From the NCBI GenBank assembly GCA_963921425.1, contig OY992832.1, forward strand, positions 9,920,001 through 9,984,000: DNA of 64,000 nt, given 5' to 3'. The stretch's first letter is position 1, and each line of letters starts with the position of its first letter. Below are positions 11,639 to 22,491 of this stretch, one piece after another. A model generated the notes under the pieces. It was not told where the DNA came from. It ran no database searches and saw nothing but the letters and a program-made list of their open reading frames with translations. The position numbers and the translations under genes are program-made. The stretch is from Dryas octopetala (taxonomy: Eukaryota > Streptophyta > Magnoliopsida > Rosales > Rosaceae).

Positions 11639-13572
11639 TGCTAGCTTGAAGAAGGGATTGAGGGGAGCGAGAGAAGAGCAAGGAATAGCTTAGAGATTTA
11701 GGAACATAGACGGTTCCCCTATTCACAAAGTGTAAAATGGCTGTTCCTTTATTAACTATGCTGAGTTAATCATATTCTCTTTGTTTTGAGGTGATGGGCC
11801 GGCAAGATCTCAAATACAAAAAAAAAAAATAAACATAAAAAATGAATAAAAACTTTTCATGGAGAATGATGGTGAGTTATTATATCAAATTTGACATTTA
11901 ATCTTTGCTTCTTATGACATAAGGTGAAAATAATAAAGTCTTATGAGTTGAGGTAGACTCATTTGTTTCATTATCTTGGTTTGTTGGCTCTAATGTATAT
12001 GTGACCACATATATTACAACTGATTCTTGCATTACTTTGGGGTGAGCTTGGACATTTTGAGACATTTTTTTTGGTACAAAGAGGGCTAATTGGGAGGTAG
12101 AGATTCCAAGTCTAACTTTGTGTGTGAGGTAAATGCTCTTTATTACTAAAGTTACAAATTTTCACACATTTTGAGACACTAAAAATAGAAAAATTCACCT
12201 TAATGAGCAACATTTTCTTGGTGGTTATGCATCATACCTGTTTTTTATACCATTAAAGGTGGCAACAGCAAGTTTTGACATTTGCTACATTTATTATTAT
12301 TATAATTAGATGTAGATGAGGAAAGGTATAGGAATTTCAGAGCAAAGTAGTCAGCCGGCCTTAAAAGACAAACAGTTTGGGAGGTTTGGGTTGGTAACCT
12401 CAACCAATTATGTGGGTTCCACAGTTTTATTGGTGTCATTTGCTGTTTGTCAATAGTCATTCTCACCTTGGTCAGCCAACAAGCAATGAGACATAGGAGG
12501 TGGCATAGAAGCATGAGGTCTAGTAGGGCCTAGAAGCATACCAATCTCTCACCAGATCATTATGTATTGTCGGTTGCTTTCCCAATTGCAACATCTACGC
12601 CCATTTTAAGTTCACCCAACTCATCACACCTCTTGACTTTCAACCAAGTTGATGGATTCTTTCCATTTGGGCCTTCATGTTGACTCCCCCGTTAATTTCA
12701 AACCTTCAAGTAGGGGTTGCATATGAGTTGCAACTCAAGTGGCATTAAGAAATCTCATACCCCATAGTCCTTGCACATCACTAGCCGAATCATATGATGA
12801 GCTAATTAGATTACTCTGTTCTTTTATATTTGTTGATGCATAGTACCCCAAATCATACTAAAGTCCATGAGGTTTATTTAGGAGACATGGCCTGTAATTC
12901 ATTGGGCCAACCAAAGAAAGAAGACATTCCAAATTATAAAGGCACTTCAAAACTGTTTTCTCATAATCTTTGATGTATTTATACAAGAAGAGTGCAATGG
13001 TTATTTTTTGTGTGCTCATATTGTGCCAAGGTGCAACATAAACATATTTAAATCATTCGTGTTAGACACAAACGACATAATTAGTAAATGGGTTGTGTCA
13101 AATATGAAACACATAGATCCAAGTTAAATGTATTACGTTAACAATACACAACTTATTTTACACCTCTAAACAATAGCTTATAAAATATTTAAATTAACCC
13201 AAACACATGTTCTATTTGAATAGTGAAAGACTTAAAGTGACCTTCTTCAATTGTTCTAATCTTTAACATAAATATATAAAATAGTATCACTTAAATTAAA
13301 TATTTGTGCATAATAATAACACAATATCACATACTAACATGATATTATATATCTACTTACATAACAAGTGTTCAATCATTAAAATTAAAAGTAAAAATTT
13401 ATAATTTAAATATTAATAATTACACATGTATTATACCCTCAAACAAATGCATAACAACACATCGTCACATCAGCACTCCAATACAAGACATGCTCAAATG
13501 CCAATCAGTCCCACAGTTGCAACATGAGCTCATGAACATGCCAATAGGCTCAGAAGGGAATGGTGTCCCTTC
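11639..13572. other. Intergenic region between GRAS and NF-YC genes
   Basis: Divergent spacer of about 2 kb with no supported gene. It should contain the GRAS promoter at its left end. Bases 12060-12170 look like a decayed dispersed repeat (TTTTTTTTGGTACAAAGAGG start, tRNA-box-like words on the minus strand), but the match is weak. The stretch 13030-13440 is very AT-rich. Confidence 0.4.
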
Positions 13573-13744
13573 GGTCACGTGACCTCACGAACTAGCTCCA
13601 CGTCCCTTCTGCGTGCTTTGCTGGATGAAATGACCTTTCCGAAAATACCCTTACCTACATAGGCTGTCTTTTTCCTTGTACGTCACAGTGGTTTACGTGG
13701 GTATCCTTTTCTACTGGCAACTCCAGTGGCTTCTCGCCACGTGG
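13573..13744 (+). promoter_or_regulatory. Two G-boxes upstream of NF-YC
   Basis: A 12-base perfect palindrome GGTCACGTGACC lies at 13573-13584, and a second G-box CCACGTGG lies at 13737-13744. Both contain CACGTG, the core bound by plant bZIP and bHLH (PIF-type) factors. They lie just upstream of a pyrimidine-rich leader (13835-13920), a good position for a proximal promoter. Function is inferred. Confidence 0.55.
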
Positions 13745-13850
13745 AAGTCGTGAACATAAACCCTCAGGTAGTCAGAACTCTCAGTGCTCGAAACGTGTCG
13801 ACATAACGATGGCCCCAGAACTCTCTGTCTTTCTCTCTCTAAAACACCAC

Positions 13851-15132
13851 ATTTCAAACTTTCTCTGTCCCTCCCTTTCAACTCTCACTCTCTCTCTAAA
13901 TTTCTCTCTTAGGGTTCCTTTCAAGGTGAAGATTCATCTAAGCTTCAATGGGTAACTTTCAAATTAGCTTTCTATGAGTGTTCTTAAGAAATTTCAGTGT
14001 TAGATCGTTTGTTTTGTTGTTATTTTCTATGTATCCTCTGTTTGGCTGATGAGAAAAGTAGGCAAGAAAAAGAATTTTTTTTTTACCTCTGTGCTTTATG
14101 TTGTTCTGGACTATGTAGTAATTAGTGGTTCACTTAATTTAGAGCAGATAATGGAAAAAATTTAGAACTTTAGCTGTACTTATTATTTTTCTATATTTTT
14201 CTCAGCAACCAAATAGTGCATTAGGGGTTTGAATGTGGATAAGATTATAAGATTTGCATCTTTGGTTAATAATCACATATTTCTAAGCTTTACTTGTGAG
14301 AAACTTGAAGGCATGCAGTTGACAAGTGTTTGTTTATGTTGCATGATGACCCATGATATGTTTGTTTAAGCTGAATTTGTGCTTTGATATGATAAATTGA
14401 TTTTTCTTCCTGTTCGTTTTCTTCTTTTAAAGGTTTGGGGGAATTATTGTCTGTGTTTCCTATGGCTTTTGGTTTGTGTTACATGCATGCATGTATCAAA
14501 AAGTATTATAAAAAAATTAGTCAAGAATGATGTTCACACACTTCGTTAGTGAAGGAACGGTGGCCTCAATAAGCAGGGCAGATTGGTTGTTCTGATCTCT
14601 GTGGGTCTAGCCTTGGCCTAGGCATGGGGGTAAGCATAAATTGCATAGATAAATGGAAACGGAGCTCTCGATTATTGGTGGAGAAACATACACCCCATTT
14701 TTTTCTGAGTTTTCCTTCATCAAATACCCGAAGTTCTCCCCAGCTTTTTTTAATAGTTTCTCCACATCAGTTTTCCAAAAGCTACAACACAGACAATCCC
14801 TTGGAAACAAGAGTTGGAGAGGTTGAAACAACTTGGTTCTGGTGAAAAAGTGATGGTTGAGAATTAAAGGCTTTTGCTCATTTATTTTTGTGTAAGAATT
14901 TGTTCTGAGCTTAGACTGGTTATGCTCTAACCAAAATCATGCATTATCCTTAAAAAAAGGAAAAATCATGAGATGATGCTGTAGAATAGAATGATTTTTC
15001 TTTCCCCTCCCAACGCAAGAGAATGAAAGAAGAGTTCTTTTGGCATTCTCTTTGTGTCAGTGCTTTTTATTCTTGTCTTGGAGAGGTCCTACATATTTTA
15101 ATTCTTTTATTCAATTTTTCTTCTTTATCCAG
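13851..15132 (+). other. Probable NF-YC 5'UTR exon and leader intron
   Basis: A CT-rich leader with several CTCTCT runs ends at CAATG|GGTAACT (donor at 13952). The acceptor TTATCCAG ends at 15132, 53 bases before the NF-YC start. Splicing here would fuse an ATG at 13948 to GAATTGTGA, giving a three-codon uORF (M-E-L). The 1.18-kb intron holds no supported gene. Confidence 0.45.
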
Positions 15133-15185
15133 AATTGTGATCAGGGAATAGTTAGGACAAGAAAGGTACTTCTCCCTAATTAACC

Positions 15186-16031
15186 ATGGATCACTCAGAA
15201 CAAACACTACAGCAGCAGCAGCAACAACAACAACACCACCAACAGCAATCTGCAGCGGGTGTCGTGGCTGGTGCAGGTCAGATGACATATGCTCCTCCTT
15301 CCTATCAAACTGCTCCCATGGTGGCTTCTGGAACTCCTTCTGTAGCCGTCCCTTCCCCAACGCATCCCCCCACCACTTTCTCTAATTCCCCACATCAGCT
15401 TGCCTACCAGCAAGCCCAGCACTTCCACCACCAACAGCAGCAGCAACAACAGCAGCAGCTTCAATTGTTCTGGGCCAACCAAGTGCAAGACATTGAGCAA
15501 ACAAGTGACTTCAAGAATCACAGCCTTCCTCTTGCTAGGATTAAGAAAATAATGAAAGCTGATGAGGATGTCCGAATGATATCTGCTGAGGCTCCAGTGA
15601 TATTTGCGAAGGCATGTGAAATATTCATCTTGGAGCTGACTTTGCGCTCATGGATTCACACAGAAGAGAACAAAAGGAGGACGTTACAGAAGAATGATAT
15701 TGCAGCTGCTATTTCAAGGACTGATGTCTTTGATTTTTTGGTTGATATTATCCCAAGAGATGAGTTGAAAGAGGAGGGACTTGGGGTGACCAAGGCTACC
15801 ATCCCAGTGGTTGGTTCCCCAGCAGATATTCCATATTATTATGTTCCACCACAGCATCCTGTGGGAGCTCCTGGGATGATCATGGGGAAGCCAGTGGATC
15901 AAGCAGCAATGTATGCTGCTCAACAGCCCCGGCCACCTATGGCCTTTGTGCCCTGGCCTCAGTCTCAACCTCAACTGCCGCAGCAGCAACAGCAACAAGA
16001 ACAAAGCCAACAACAGCAGACAGACACTTAA
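15186..16031 (+). CDS. Nuclear transcription factor Y subunit C (NF-YC), 281 aa
   Basis: NF-YC histone-fold subunit, which pairs with NF-YB and then NF-YA (or CCT proteins such as CONSTANS) to bind CCAAT-type elements. Seen: Gln/His-rich N terminus, conserved core at about 94-198 beginning [20 protein letters not shown], with [19 protein letters not shown], the central [13 protein letters not shown] helix and [20 protein letters not shown]; a Pro/Gln-rich tail ends QSQQQQTDT. It most resembles the Arabidopsis NF-YC3/NF-YC9 group, linked to flowering and light/ABA responses. A 5'UTR intron is likely (donor after 13951, acceptor before 15133), so the leader begins near 13850. CAG/CAA tracts (15210-15250, 15435-15465, 15980-16020) are length-variable by nature. 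Single coding exon. Confidence 0.95.
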   Translation: MDHSEQTLQQQQQQQQHHQQQSAAGVVAGAGQMTYAPPSYQTAPMVASGTPSVAVPSPTHPPTTFSNSPHQLAYQQAQHFHHQQQQQQQQQLQLFWANQVQDIEQTSDFKNHSLPLARIKKIMKADEDVRMISAEAPVIFAKACEIFILELTLRSWIHTEENKRRTLQKNDIAAAISRTDVFDFLVDIIPRDELKEEGLGVTKATIPVVGSPADIPYYYVPPQHPVGAPGMIMGKPVDQAAMYAAQQPRPPMAFVPWPQSQPQLPQQQQQQEQSQQQQTDT

Positions 16032-17270
16032 TGATTCTGGCCAAAGTATTCTTAAAGCTGTTGCCAGGCGTATCTTCTGATTGTTAGAGTTGAGTTTTAA
16101 TAGTGTTGCATTAGATGACAATTGTGATGCTAAATCCTAGTGGATTGTGCCGTGAGCAGATGTTAGGTTGTATTATGTATGTGCTTATATTGCTTCTGAT
16201 TTGGAAATTTACCTTATTATGTGTTATTATCTCGGCCCTTTCTTATTTGGCCTAGTGTGTTCTTGTACTAGTTGGGTCAAGAGAGCTTTAGAAGTTTGAA
16301 ATTGACTGAATTTGATTGTTGGTATACTTTGGCTACTATGAATTCCTTTCCATTATTTGCCAACATAAGCAAACTTCTTTGCCCAAGTATATAATTGAGC
16401 ACTAACTAGCTATTGGTCTAGTTATTGGTCCGAAGAGGTCTAAGTTCAAATCTCCCCTCGGCATGTCAAACAAGAAATTATGTAAATTGAGCAGAAAACT
16501 TGAGTAAGGCTAACAGTACTTCTTCGTGTTGTCCTTTGTCGGATGCTAATGCCATGATCTTACATCTGTGATCTGTCTTCTTATAGCGTAGGCATTGGCA
16601 TTGCAAAGATTTGTTTGTTTGTTTGTTTTTTTTGTTTTTTTTGTTTTTTTTTTTCATATTATAAAATTGAGAAGGCTTCTCAACAATAGCCATGCAAAGC
16701 TATTCGCTTCACATCAGAGAAGAATTGGATGTAATGCTTTATTTTCGTCCTAGTGGTATGTCATGATAGCAACTCAGTCATAGCAGTGACAAAAAGGAAC
16801 GTCATCTTGTATTCCATAATGGATAACGAAACCACACTGCACTGAAGCATGACTTACTAAAAGAAATGGAATCAGGTGAAGAGGTAGAGCTGAAAAGCCT
16901 GAAATACATGATATGGTCTATATACAATGTCATTATATCCATGAAGTAGACAAAGTGTGGGTGTTATAATTTTGCAAAATCAAATGTAAAAGCCACTTTA
17001 TTCAAATGATTGGCTGTTATTATTTTCTCATAAAGAATAAAATTGTTATTAAATTTGTTTTAAATGTAGAAAATTAATATACTGTACCAAAAAAAAAATT
17101 AATGATATATTTTATTTATTATCCTTTGGAGAAGATTTTGGAAAAATTAGCAAAATTCCCTCTTTCAAAAACCAAAATGCATTGAACAGAACAGAAAGGA
17201 AATTAAACAACAATTTCTCGTCAAAAGAATCCCCAGAAAATATCATGACACGATAAATTCAGTTTTAATG
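16032..17270. other. NF-YC 3' region and spacer, with a SINE-like stretch
   Basis: The first 250 bases are the likely NF-YC 3'UTR. At about 16405-16490 tRNA-box-like words occur (TATTGGTCTAGTTATTGG, then AGTTCAAATCTCCC), as in tRNA-derived plant SINEs, but the element is decayed. A (TTTG)n/T-rich tract lies at 16610-16655. No gene is seen. Confidence 0.4.
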
Positions 17271-18051
17271 AATAACGGTCAGCGTACGTGCACCGATTTC
17301 GCTCCCTCCCTCTCTCTCTCTGTCTTTCAAAACCGAAGAAGAAAAAACTTTCCCGCAATGCATTCTTTGATTTCTTTTCCTTTTCAATATCTTCCGCATT
17401 CAATTAGAAGCTCTCTCTTTGTTTTTTCAACTGATGAAACCCACCTGGGATTTTTTGCCAAACCCCATTTTTCAAACTTCAAAGGCTTCGGCTTTCTTGC
17501 TCTGTTTCTCTCCCTGTTTTTCTTAAAGCCATAAACCACCCCAGACAGCCATACCAATCCAAACCCCATTGTGGAAAATCAAATTCCGAGGGTTCTCTGA
17601 GTCCTCTATCAGTTTCATTGCTTATACAAAGCTCTTTTCAAGGTCATTCTTTTCCTCTACGGTACATTTTCCAATTCTGCTGCTCTGTTTTCTCTTTGGT
17701 ATTTTTTCCTTAAACATTCTGTGATTGCATTTTTCTCGAGTAATGATTCTAGTTTAGTTTCGAATGTTATTGTATTTACCAGTATTTTCTTGTTTTTTGT
17801 TGGTGCTAGAATGTGAATATTGGTTCGTTATTATTTTTTGCAAAATTGTTGAATTAGCTGGTTTATGTGATAAATACCCTTTGTAAAATTCATTTCCAGT
17901 TGGGTGTTTCATTGTCGAAGACTCGAAATGATGGAGATTTGGCTTCTTCTGCCTTCTCACTCTAAAAAACTTTATTAATGGATTTCAATTTGCCTTCTTT
18001 TTCTGAAATCCATTTGGTTCTGAAACTTGGACATTTCTTGCAGTGTAAACA
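17271..18051 (+). other. Probable 5'UTR exon and leader intron of the MCTP gene
   Basis: A CT-rich stretch (CTCCCTCCCTCTCTCTCTCT near 17300) starts a likely leader. A donor CAAG|GTCATT lies at 17642/17643 and an acceptor TTCTTGCAG ends at 18043, eight bases before the start codon. The intron is about 400 bases. Inferred from splice consensus only. Confidence 0.45.
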
Positions 18052-20379
18052 ATGGCTAAGCAGAACACACCAAACAACCAAAAGCCACAAGAAGACTTTT
18101 CCCTCAAGGAGATCTCACCGAACATCACCGGCCGGAGGAACTCGACGGGCCCCATGACTGCCTTTGACCTTGTGGAGCACATGCAGTATTTGTATGTGAG
18201 GGTTGTGAAAGCCAGAGAGCTTCCATGTACCTGTCACCCTTATGTTGAACTGAAGCTTGGAAACTACAAGGGAAGCACAAGATACTTGGAGAAGAAGCCA
18301 AACCCGGAATGGAACCAAGTCTTTGCTTTCTCCAAAGAGAGAATTCAGGCTGTCAGTGTGGAGATTTTTGCGAAGGACAAGGCTGTTGTTGCAGCTGATC
18401 ATGATCATGGAGTCATTGGTCGGTTTGTTTTCGTTGTTTCCGAGGCTCCCAAGAGAGTTCCGCCAGATAGTCCATTGGCGCCGCAATGGTATAGGCTAGA
18501 GGATCAAAATGGGGTTAGGATTAGAGGAGAATTAATGCTGTCCTTTTGGATAGGAACACAGGCAGATGAAGCTTTTTCTGATGCTTGGCACGCTGATGTA
18601 GCCGCCATAAGTGGTGATGGTGTTTCAAATACTCGTTCCAAAGTGTACCTTGCCCCTAGGCTTTGGTACCTTAGAGTCAATGTGATTGAAGCTCAGGATC
18701 TGGTTTTTAGAGCCAACAGTAACAGAAAAGAGGCACCAGAGTTTTTGGTGAAAGCAATTCTTGGGAATTTGGTTTTGAAGAGTAATGTGTCTCAAAACAA
18801 GACTGTAAATCCTGCATGGAATGAGGACTTGATGTTTGTTGCAGCAGAACCATTTGATGAGCCTTTGGTTGTGAGTGTGGAGGAGTTGAATAACAAAATG
18901 GATGAATGCTGTTTAGGGAGGTGTGTGATTCCTTTAGAGAGTGTGGAGAAAAGGATAGATGATGCTCCACTTGCTAATAAATGGTACAATCTTGGGATGA
19001 TTGAAGTGGTGGAGGGTCAGCAGAAGGAGGTGAAGTTTGCTAGTAAGATCCACATGAGGATCAGTTTGGATGGTGGATACCATGTTCTTGATGAACCTAC
19101 TCACTATACCAGTGATCTTAGGCCAACAGCAAAGATATTGTGGAGACCTCCCATTGGGGTTTTGGAACTGGGAATCTTGAATGCCACTGGACTATCACCA
19201 ATGAAGCCTAAGAATCGCGTTGATGCTTATTGCGTGGCGAAATATGGGACAAAGTGGGTGAGAACAAGGACAGTTGTTAATAGTTTGGCTCCAAAGTGGA
19301 ATGAACAATATACTTGGGAAGTCTATGATCCATGTACAGTCCTTACTGTTGGAGTTTTTGAAAATGGTAATTTGCAATGCGGGGATAAGCCGGGTATGGA
19401 TTTAAGTATTGGGAAGGTAAGGATTCGATTATCTACTCTTGAAACCGATAGGATTTACACGAATTCTTATCCGCTTGTGGTTCTACAACCTTCTGGGGTG
19501 AAGAAGATGGGTGAAATCCAATTGGCTGTGAGATTTTCATGTCCATCTATGCTTAACATGCTGCATACATACTCACAGCCTCTGCTGCCCAAAATGCATT
19601 ACATTCTCCCACTATCTGTATACCAGCTTGCTAGTCTGAGGCACCAAGCTGCTTTCACTATCTCGTTGAGGTTGAGCCGTGCGGAGCCACCATTAAGGAA
19701 AGAGGTTGTAGATTATATGTTGGATGCAACTGCACATCTATGGAGCCTCAGAAGAGGCAGAGCCAATTTCGACCGGATTGTCAAACTGTTTGATGGTTTC
19801 CTTGTTGTTTTCAAATGGTTTGATCAGATCCGAAAATGGACTAATCCAATTAATACTGTGGTTGCTCACATTGCATTCATTTTTGTGCTTTTGTTCCCCG
19901 GTATGATACTTCCCACAATGTTTTTCTACTTTACCGGGGTAGGGCTTTGGCGTTACAGGAAGAGGCCTAGACAGATTACTCACATAGATACTGCATTGTC
20001 TCATGCCTATACTGTCAATTCAGATGATTTGGAAGAAGAGTTTGATCCATTTCCATCAAAAAGGAACGTTGAAGCACTGAGGAGAAGATATGACATACTT
20101 CGAAGCGTTGCGGGGAGGATTCAGACAGTGCTTGGTGACATAGCAACACAAGGGGAGAGGGTGCAGTCTTTGCTAAGCTGGAGGGATCCAAGAGCTACAG
20201 CTCTATTTGTGCTCTTCTGTTTCATTGTTGGGATAGCAGTTTATGTTGTTCCTTTTCGGATTCTAGCTCTTTTTGCAGGTTTGTATGTGCTAAGGCACCC
20301 AAGTTTTCGTATTGACATCCCTTCATTACCCCAAAACTTCCTCAGGAGGATGCCAGCAAGATCAGATAGCATGTTATGA
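18052..20379 (+). CDS. Multiple C2 and transmembrane protein, FT-interacting protein type, 775 aa
   Basis: MCTP family protein of ER-plasma-membrane contacts and plasmodesmata; FTIP1-type members help move FT florigen, others act in cell-to-cell signalling. Seen: N-terminal EDFSLKEISPNI, then FDLVEHMQYLYVRVVKA opening C2A (about 40-160), C2B (about 203-330, with NPAWNEDLMFVAAEPF), C2C (about 368-490, with DAYCVAKYGTKWVRTRT and APKWNEQYTWEVYDP), then the plant PRT_C region with membrane segments at about 603-632 and 716-745. The whole frame is one exon, usual for this family. Odd: loop 1 of C2A is short (RELPCTCHPYVEL), lacking the usual insert and the Asp before PYVE; C2C loop 1 is short too. 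So calcium binding by C2A is doubtful. Probable 5'UTR intron 17643-18043. Whether this is the FTIP1 orthologue cannot be told here. Confidence 0.93.
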   Translation: MAKQNTPNNQKPQEDFSLKEISPNITGRRNSTGPMTAFDLVEHMQYLYVRVVKARELPCTCHPYVELKLGNYKGSTRYLEKKPNPEWNQVFAFSKERIQAVSVEIFAKDKAVVAADHDHGVIGRFVFVVSEAPKRVPPDSPLAPQWYRLEDQNGVRIRGELMLSFWIGTQADEAFSDAWHADVAAISGDGVSNTRSKVYLAPRLWYLRVNVIEAQDLVFRANSNRKEAPEFLVKAILGNLVLKSNVSQNKTVNPAWNEDLMFVAAEPFDEPLVVSVEELNNKMDECCLGRCVIPLESVEKRIDDAPLANKWYNLGMIEVVEGQQKEVKFASKIHMRISLDGGYHVLDEPTHYTSDLRPTAKILWRPPIGVLELGILNATGLSPMKPKNRVDAYCVAKYGTKWVRTRTVVNSLAPKWNEQYTWEVYDPCTVLTVGVFENGNLQCGDKPGMDLSIGKVRIRLSTLETDRIYTNSYPLVVLQPSGVKKMGEIQLAVRFSCPSMLNMLHTYSQPLLPKMHYILPLSVYQLASLRHQAAFTISLRLSRAEPPLRKEVVDYMLDATAHLWSLRRGRANFDRIVKLFDGFLVVFKWFDQIRKWTNPINTVVAHIAFIFVLLFPGMILPTMFFYFTGVGLWRYRKRPRQITHIDTALSHAYTVNSDDLEEEFDPFPSKRNVEALRRRYDILRSVAGRIQTVLGDIATQGERVQSLLSWRDPRATALFVLFCFIVGIAVYVVPFRILALFAGLYVLRHPSFRIDIPSLPQNFLRRMPARSDSML

Positions 20380-21438
20380 TCAGGAGATGTTAGGAGAATA
20401 TATCGTTTTTATTTTCTATTCTTATGTGGAAGTATTTGGATTCTCTCATTGTCTTGACAACTCTTCTGTTAAAAATCCAAGGTGAGACCCATCTTCAAAT
20501 TATCTAAGAGTTTGAACCAAGCTTGAGCTAGCATTATCTGTGTTCAGGTAATCTTGGTCTCAAGCTTTGTTGTAGATTTTGGTTGAACTTGAGTTTGCTG
20601 AGTTTATAACATTTTGAAGTTTTATCTATGGACCAACTCGAGCATTCGATGGGCTGAAAGAGTCCCAAGGTTGGCTGGACCTGGCCTAGTTTGATTCTAG
20701 TTGCTTAACCTTTTAAATTTATTACCACAAAAGTGCAACTTTAAGCAGACTAAATATTTATCATGTTAATTTTAAACAAGAGGAATTAAGCTCATTATGG
20801 CGAAGAGATTTGTTAATTTTTTATGTATCTAAGATATATTTGGTAGCATTCACATTGTTCTCTCTCTCTCTCCCATCAAAACGAAGATATATTCATGTCA
20901 CATATCATTGCGCAAAAGAAAAATATCACATTGTTTTTTTCTGGTACGCACATGCCTTCATATCTTCACATCAATATAGCAAACGTATTCATTTTGTAGT
21001 TGGATACACATTGATTTTGCTGTTATTTTTTCTAATTTAATCACCATGAAGATCCTCGCCAATTAAAATCAACAATGTAAGGAAAACTTTCTGGATTTAC
21101 TCTATTCAAAATAAGTAATAAAAGCTAATTATTTAATTTATTTCTACTCAGGACTTCCCAACTTACTAGCTCCTTATGTATCTGGCCTGTGAACAAAGCA
21201 TCAACTGACTTACGCAAAACCTTGTTTCTTCGACCTTAAGAGATTTTTTTTTTTTTTGTTAATCCTGATAGTACGTCAATTGAAACACATAAACTCAACC
21301 ATCTATATATTGCTCCAATAATCATTATTTGGAACAAAAATTGCACTTTAGTTTGGAATTCTCAACCCATTTGTATGGGTGTGTGATTAAAGGCTCTTAT
21401 AATTCTCATCCATTTATATGAGCACAATTGTTATGAAC
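20380..21438. other. 3' region of the MCTP gene and spacer
   Basis: The first part is the likely 3'UTR. The rest is AT-rich spacer with a CTCTCT run near 20860 and T-runs near 21245. No gene is seen. Confidence 0.4.
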
Positions 21439-21812
21439 CGAGTTAATTACACTTACACCCCCTGAGGTTTATTGTCTTTTCACATACACCCCCTGGGGTT
21501 TCAATAATTACACATACACCCCCTGAGGTTTCAAAACTATTGCATATAACCCCCTACAAGAGAAAAAAATAAATTAAAAAAAAAAGAAAATATTTGTATT
21601 GAGGTTGAACCTTACACCTTGAGTAATCTTATTAGGTCATTTTATCCCTTAGTATGCCTTTTTGCATAATTTCTCATCATTTTTTGTCTCACTATAGGGG
21701 GTTATATGCAACAGTTTTGAAACCTCAGGGGGTGTATGTGTAATTATTGAAACCCCAGGGGGTGTATGTGAAAAGACGATAAACCTCAGGGGGTGTAAGT
21801 GTAATTAACTCG
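21439..21812. mobile_element. Foldback MITE, Mutator-like or hAT-like, 374 bp
   Basis: Two 118-base arms (21439-21556 and 21695-21812) are inverted copies with only two mismatches, around a 138-base AT-rich centre. The ends read CGAGTTAATTACAC and its complement. TTATGAAC flanks both sides (21431-21438 and 21813-21820); the match extends to 9 bases if the outermost C or G is counted as target. An 8-9 base target duplication fits hAT or Mutator elements. Each arm carries three words of the type ACACCCCCTGAGGTTT, so there is also an internal repeat. There is no coding capacity, so a transposase elsewhere would be required. Near-identity of the arms suggests recent activity or gene conversion. 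Confidence 0.88.
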
Positions 21813-22491
21813 TTATGAACCCATTTAACAAATAATACAAATTAATGAAATGGGGTCATTCAAATCTTCACCGGCTAAATGCTATTGAAATTCTCAACCA
21901 ATATGCATGCGTGTAATGGAACTCATGTAACAAAAAATCAAAAGCGAAACAAGATAATTCAAATTTTGACCGCATGTAGCCAAATGTCTTTGAAGTTTTG
22001 ACCGCATGCGAACATTTGTTCGCATGCGGCTAAATATTCTTGTAATTTTCATGCGCAATTGTCATGAATTCGTTTTATCTTGACCTTAGATATGACTAAA
22101 TTCTTTCTATCGTAACGTTTTCCAATAATAAATTTAATTCTCCAATAGTAAATTTAATTCCTAAGAGGATAATTAATCAATTTCCCAAGCAAACAAGATC
22201 ACAATGTAAATCAGTTTTGCAATTACCAATTGGATCCCATAGACCAAGCACAAAACTTTGGCTATGAACAGTAAAACCATCATCATCAACAAAGAGATGT
22301 CTTTATTTGAAATTGATTCTTGTATGCATTACCACAAAATCTGCTGATGAACCTTGGTAATTTCATACACCCACTTTTCCCCTTTCCATTTGACAATCAC
22401 GAAAGTAATCTTAACCCTAACCCTAATTAAGAAAACCACTGAATTAATCCATCTCCATTTTGAATTTTGATTTAGAATTAATTTCCACCTT
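21813..22491. other. Spacer and SKP1-like 3'UTR
   Basis: AT-rich spacer. The last 150 bases should be the SKP1-like 3' untranslated region; at 22411-22426 they contain two telomere-type units (TTAACCCTAACCCTAA). Short repeats of the word CGCATG with GACC occur near 21970-22030. No gene is seen. Confidence 0.4.

Noticed and set aside
15207..16121. Poly-leucine frames antisense to NF-YC
   Set aside because: They result from CAG/CAA tracts read on the other strand.
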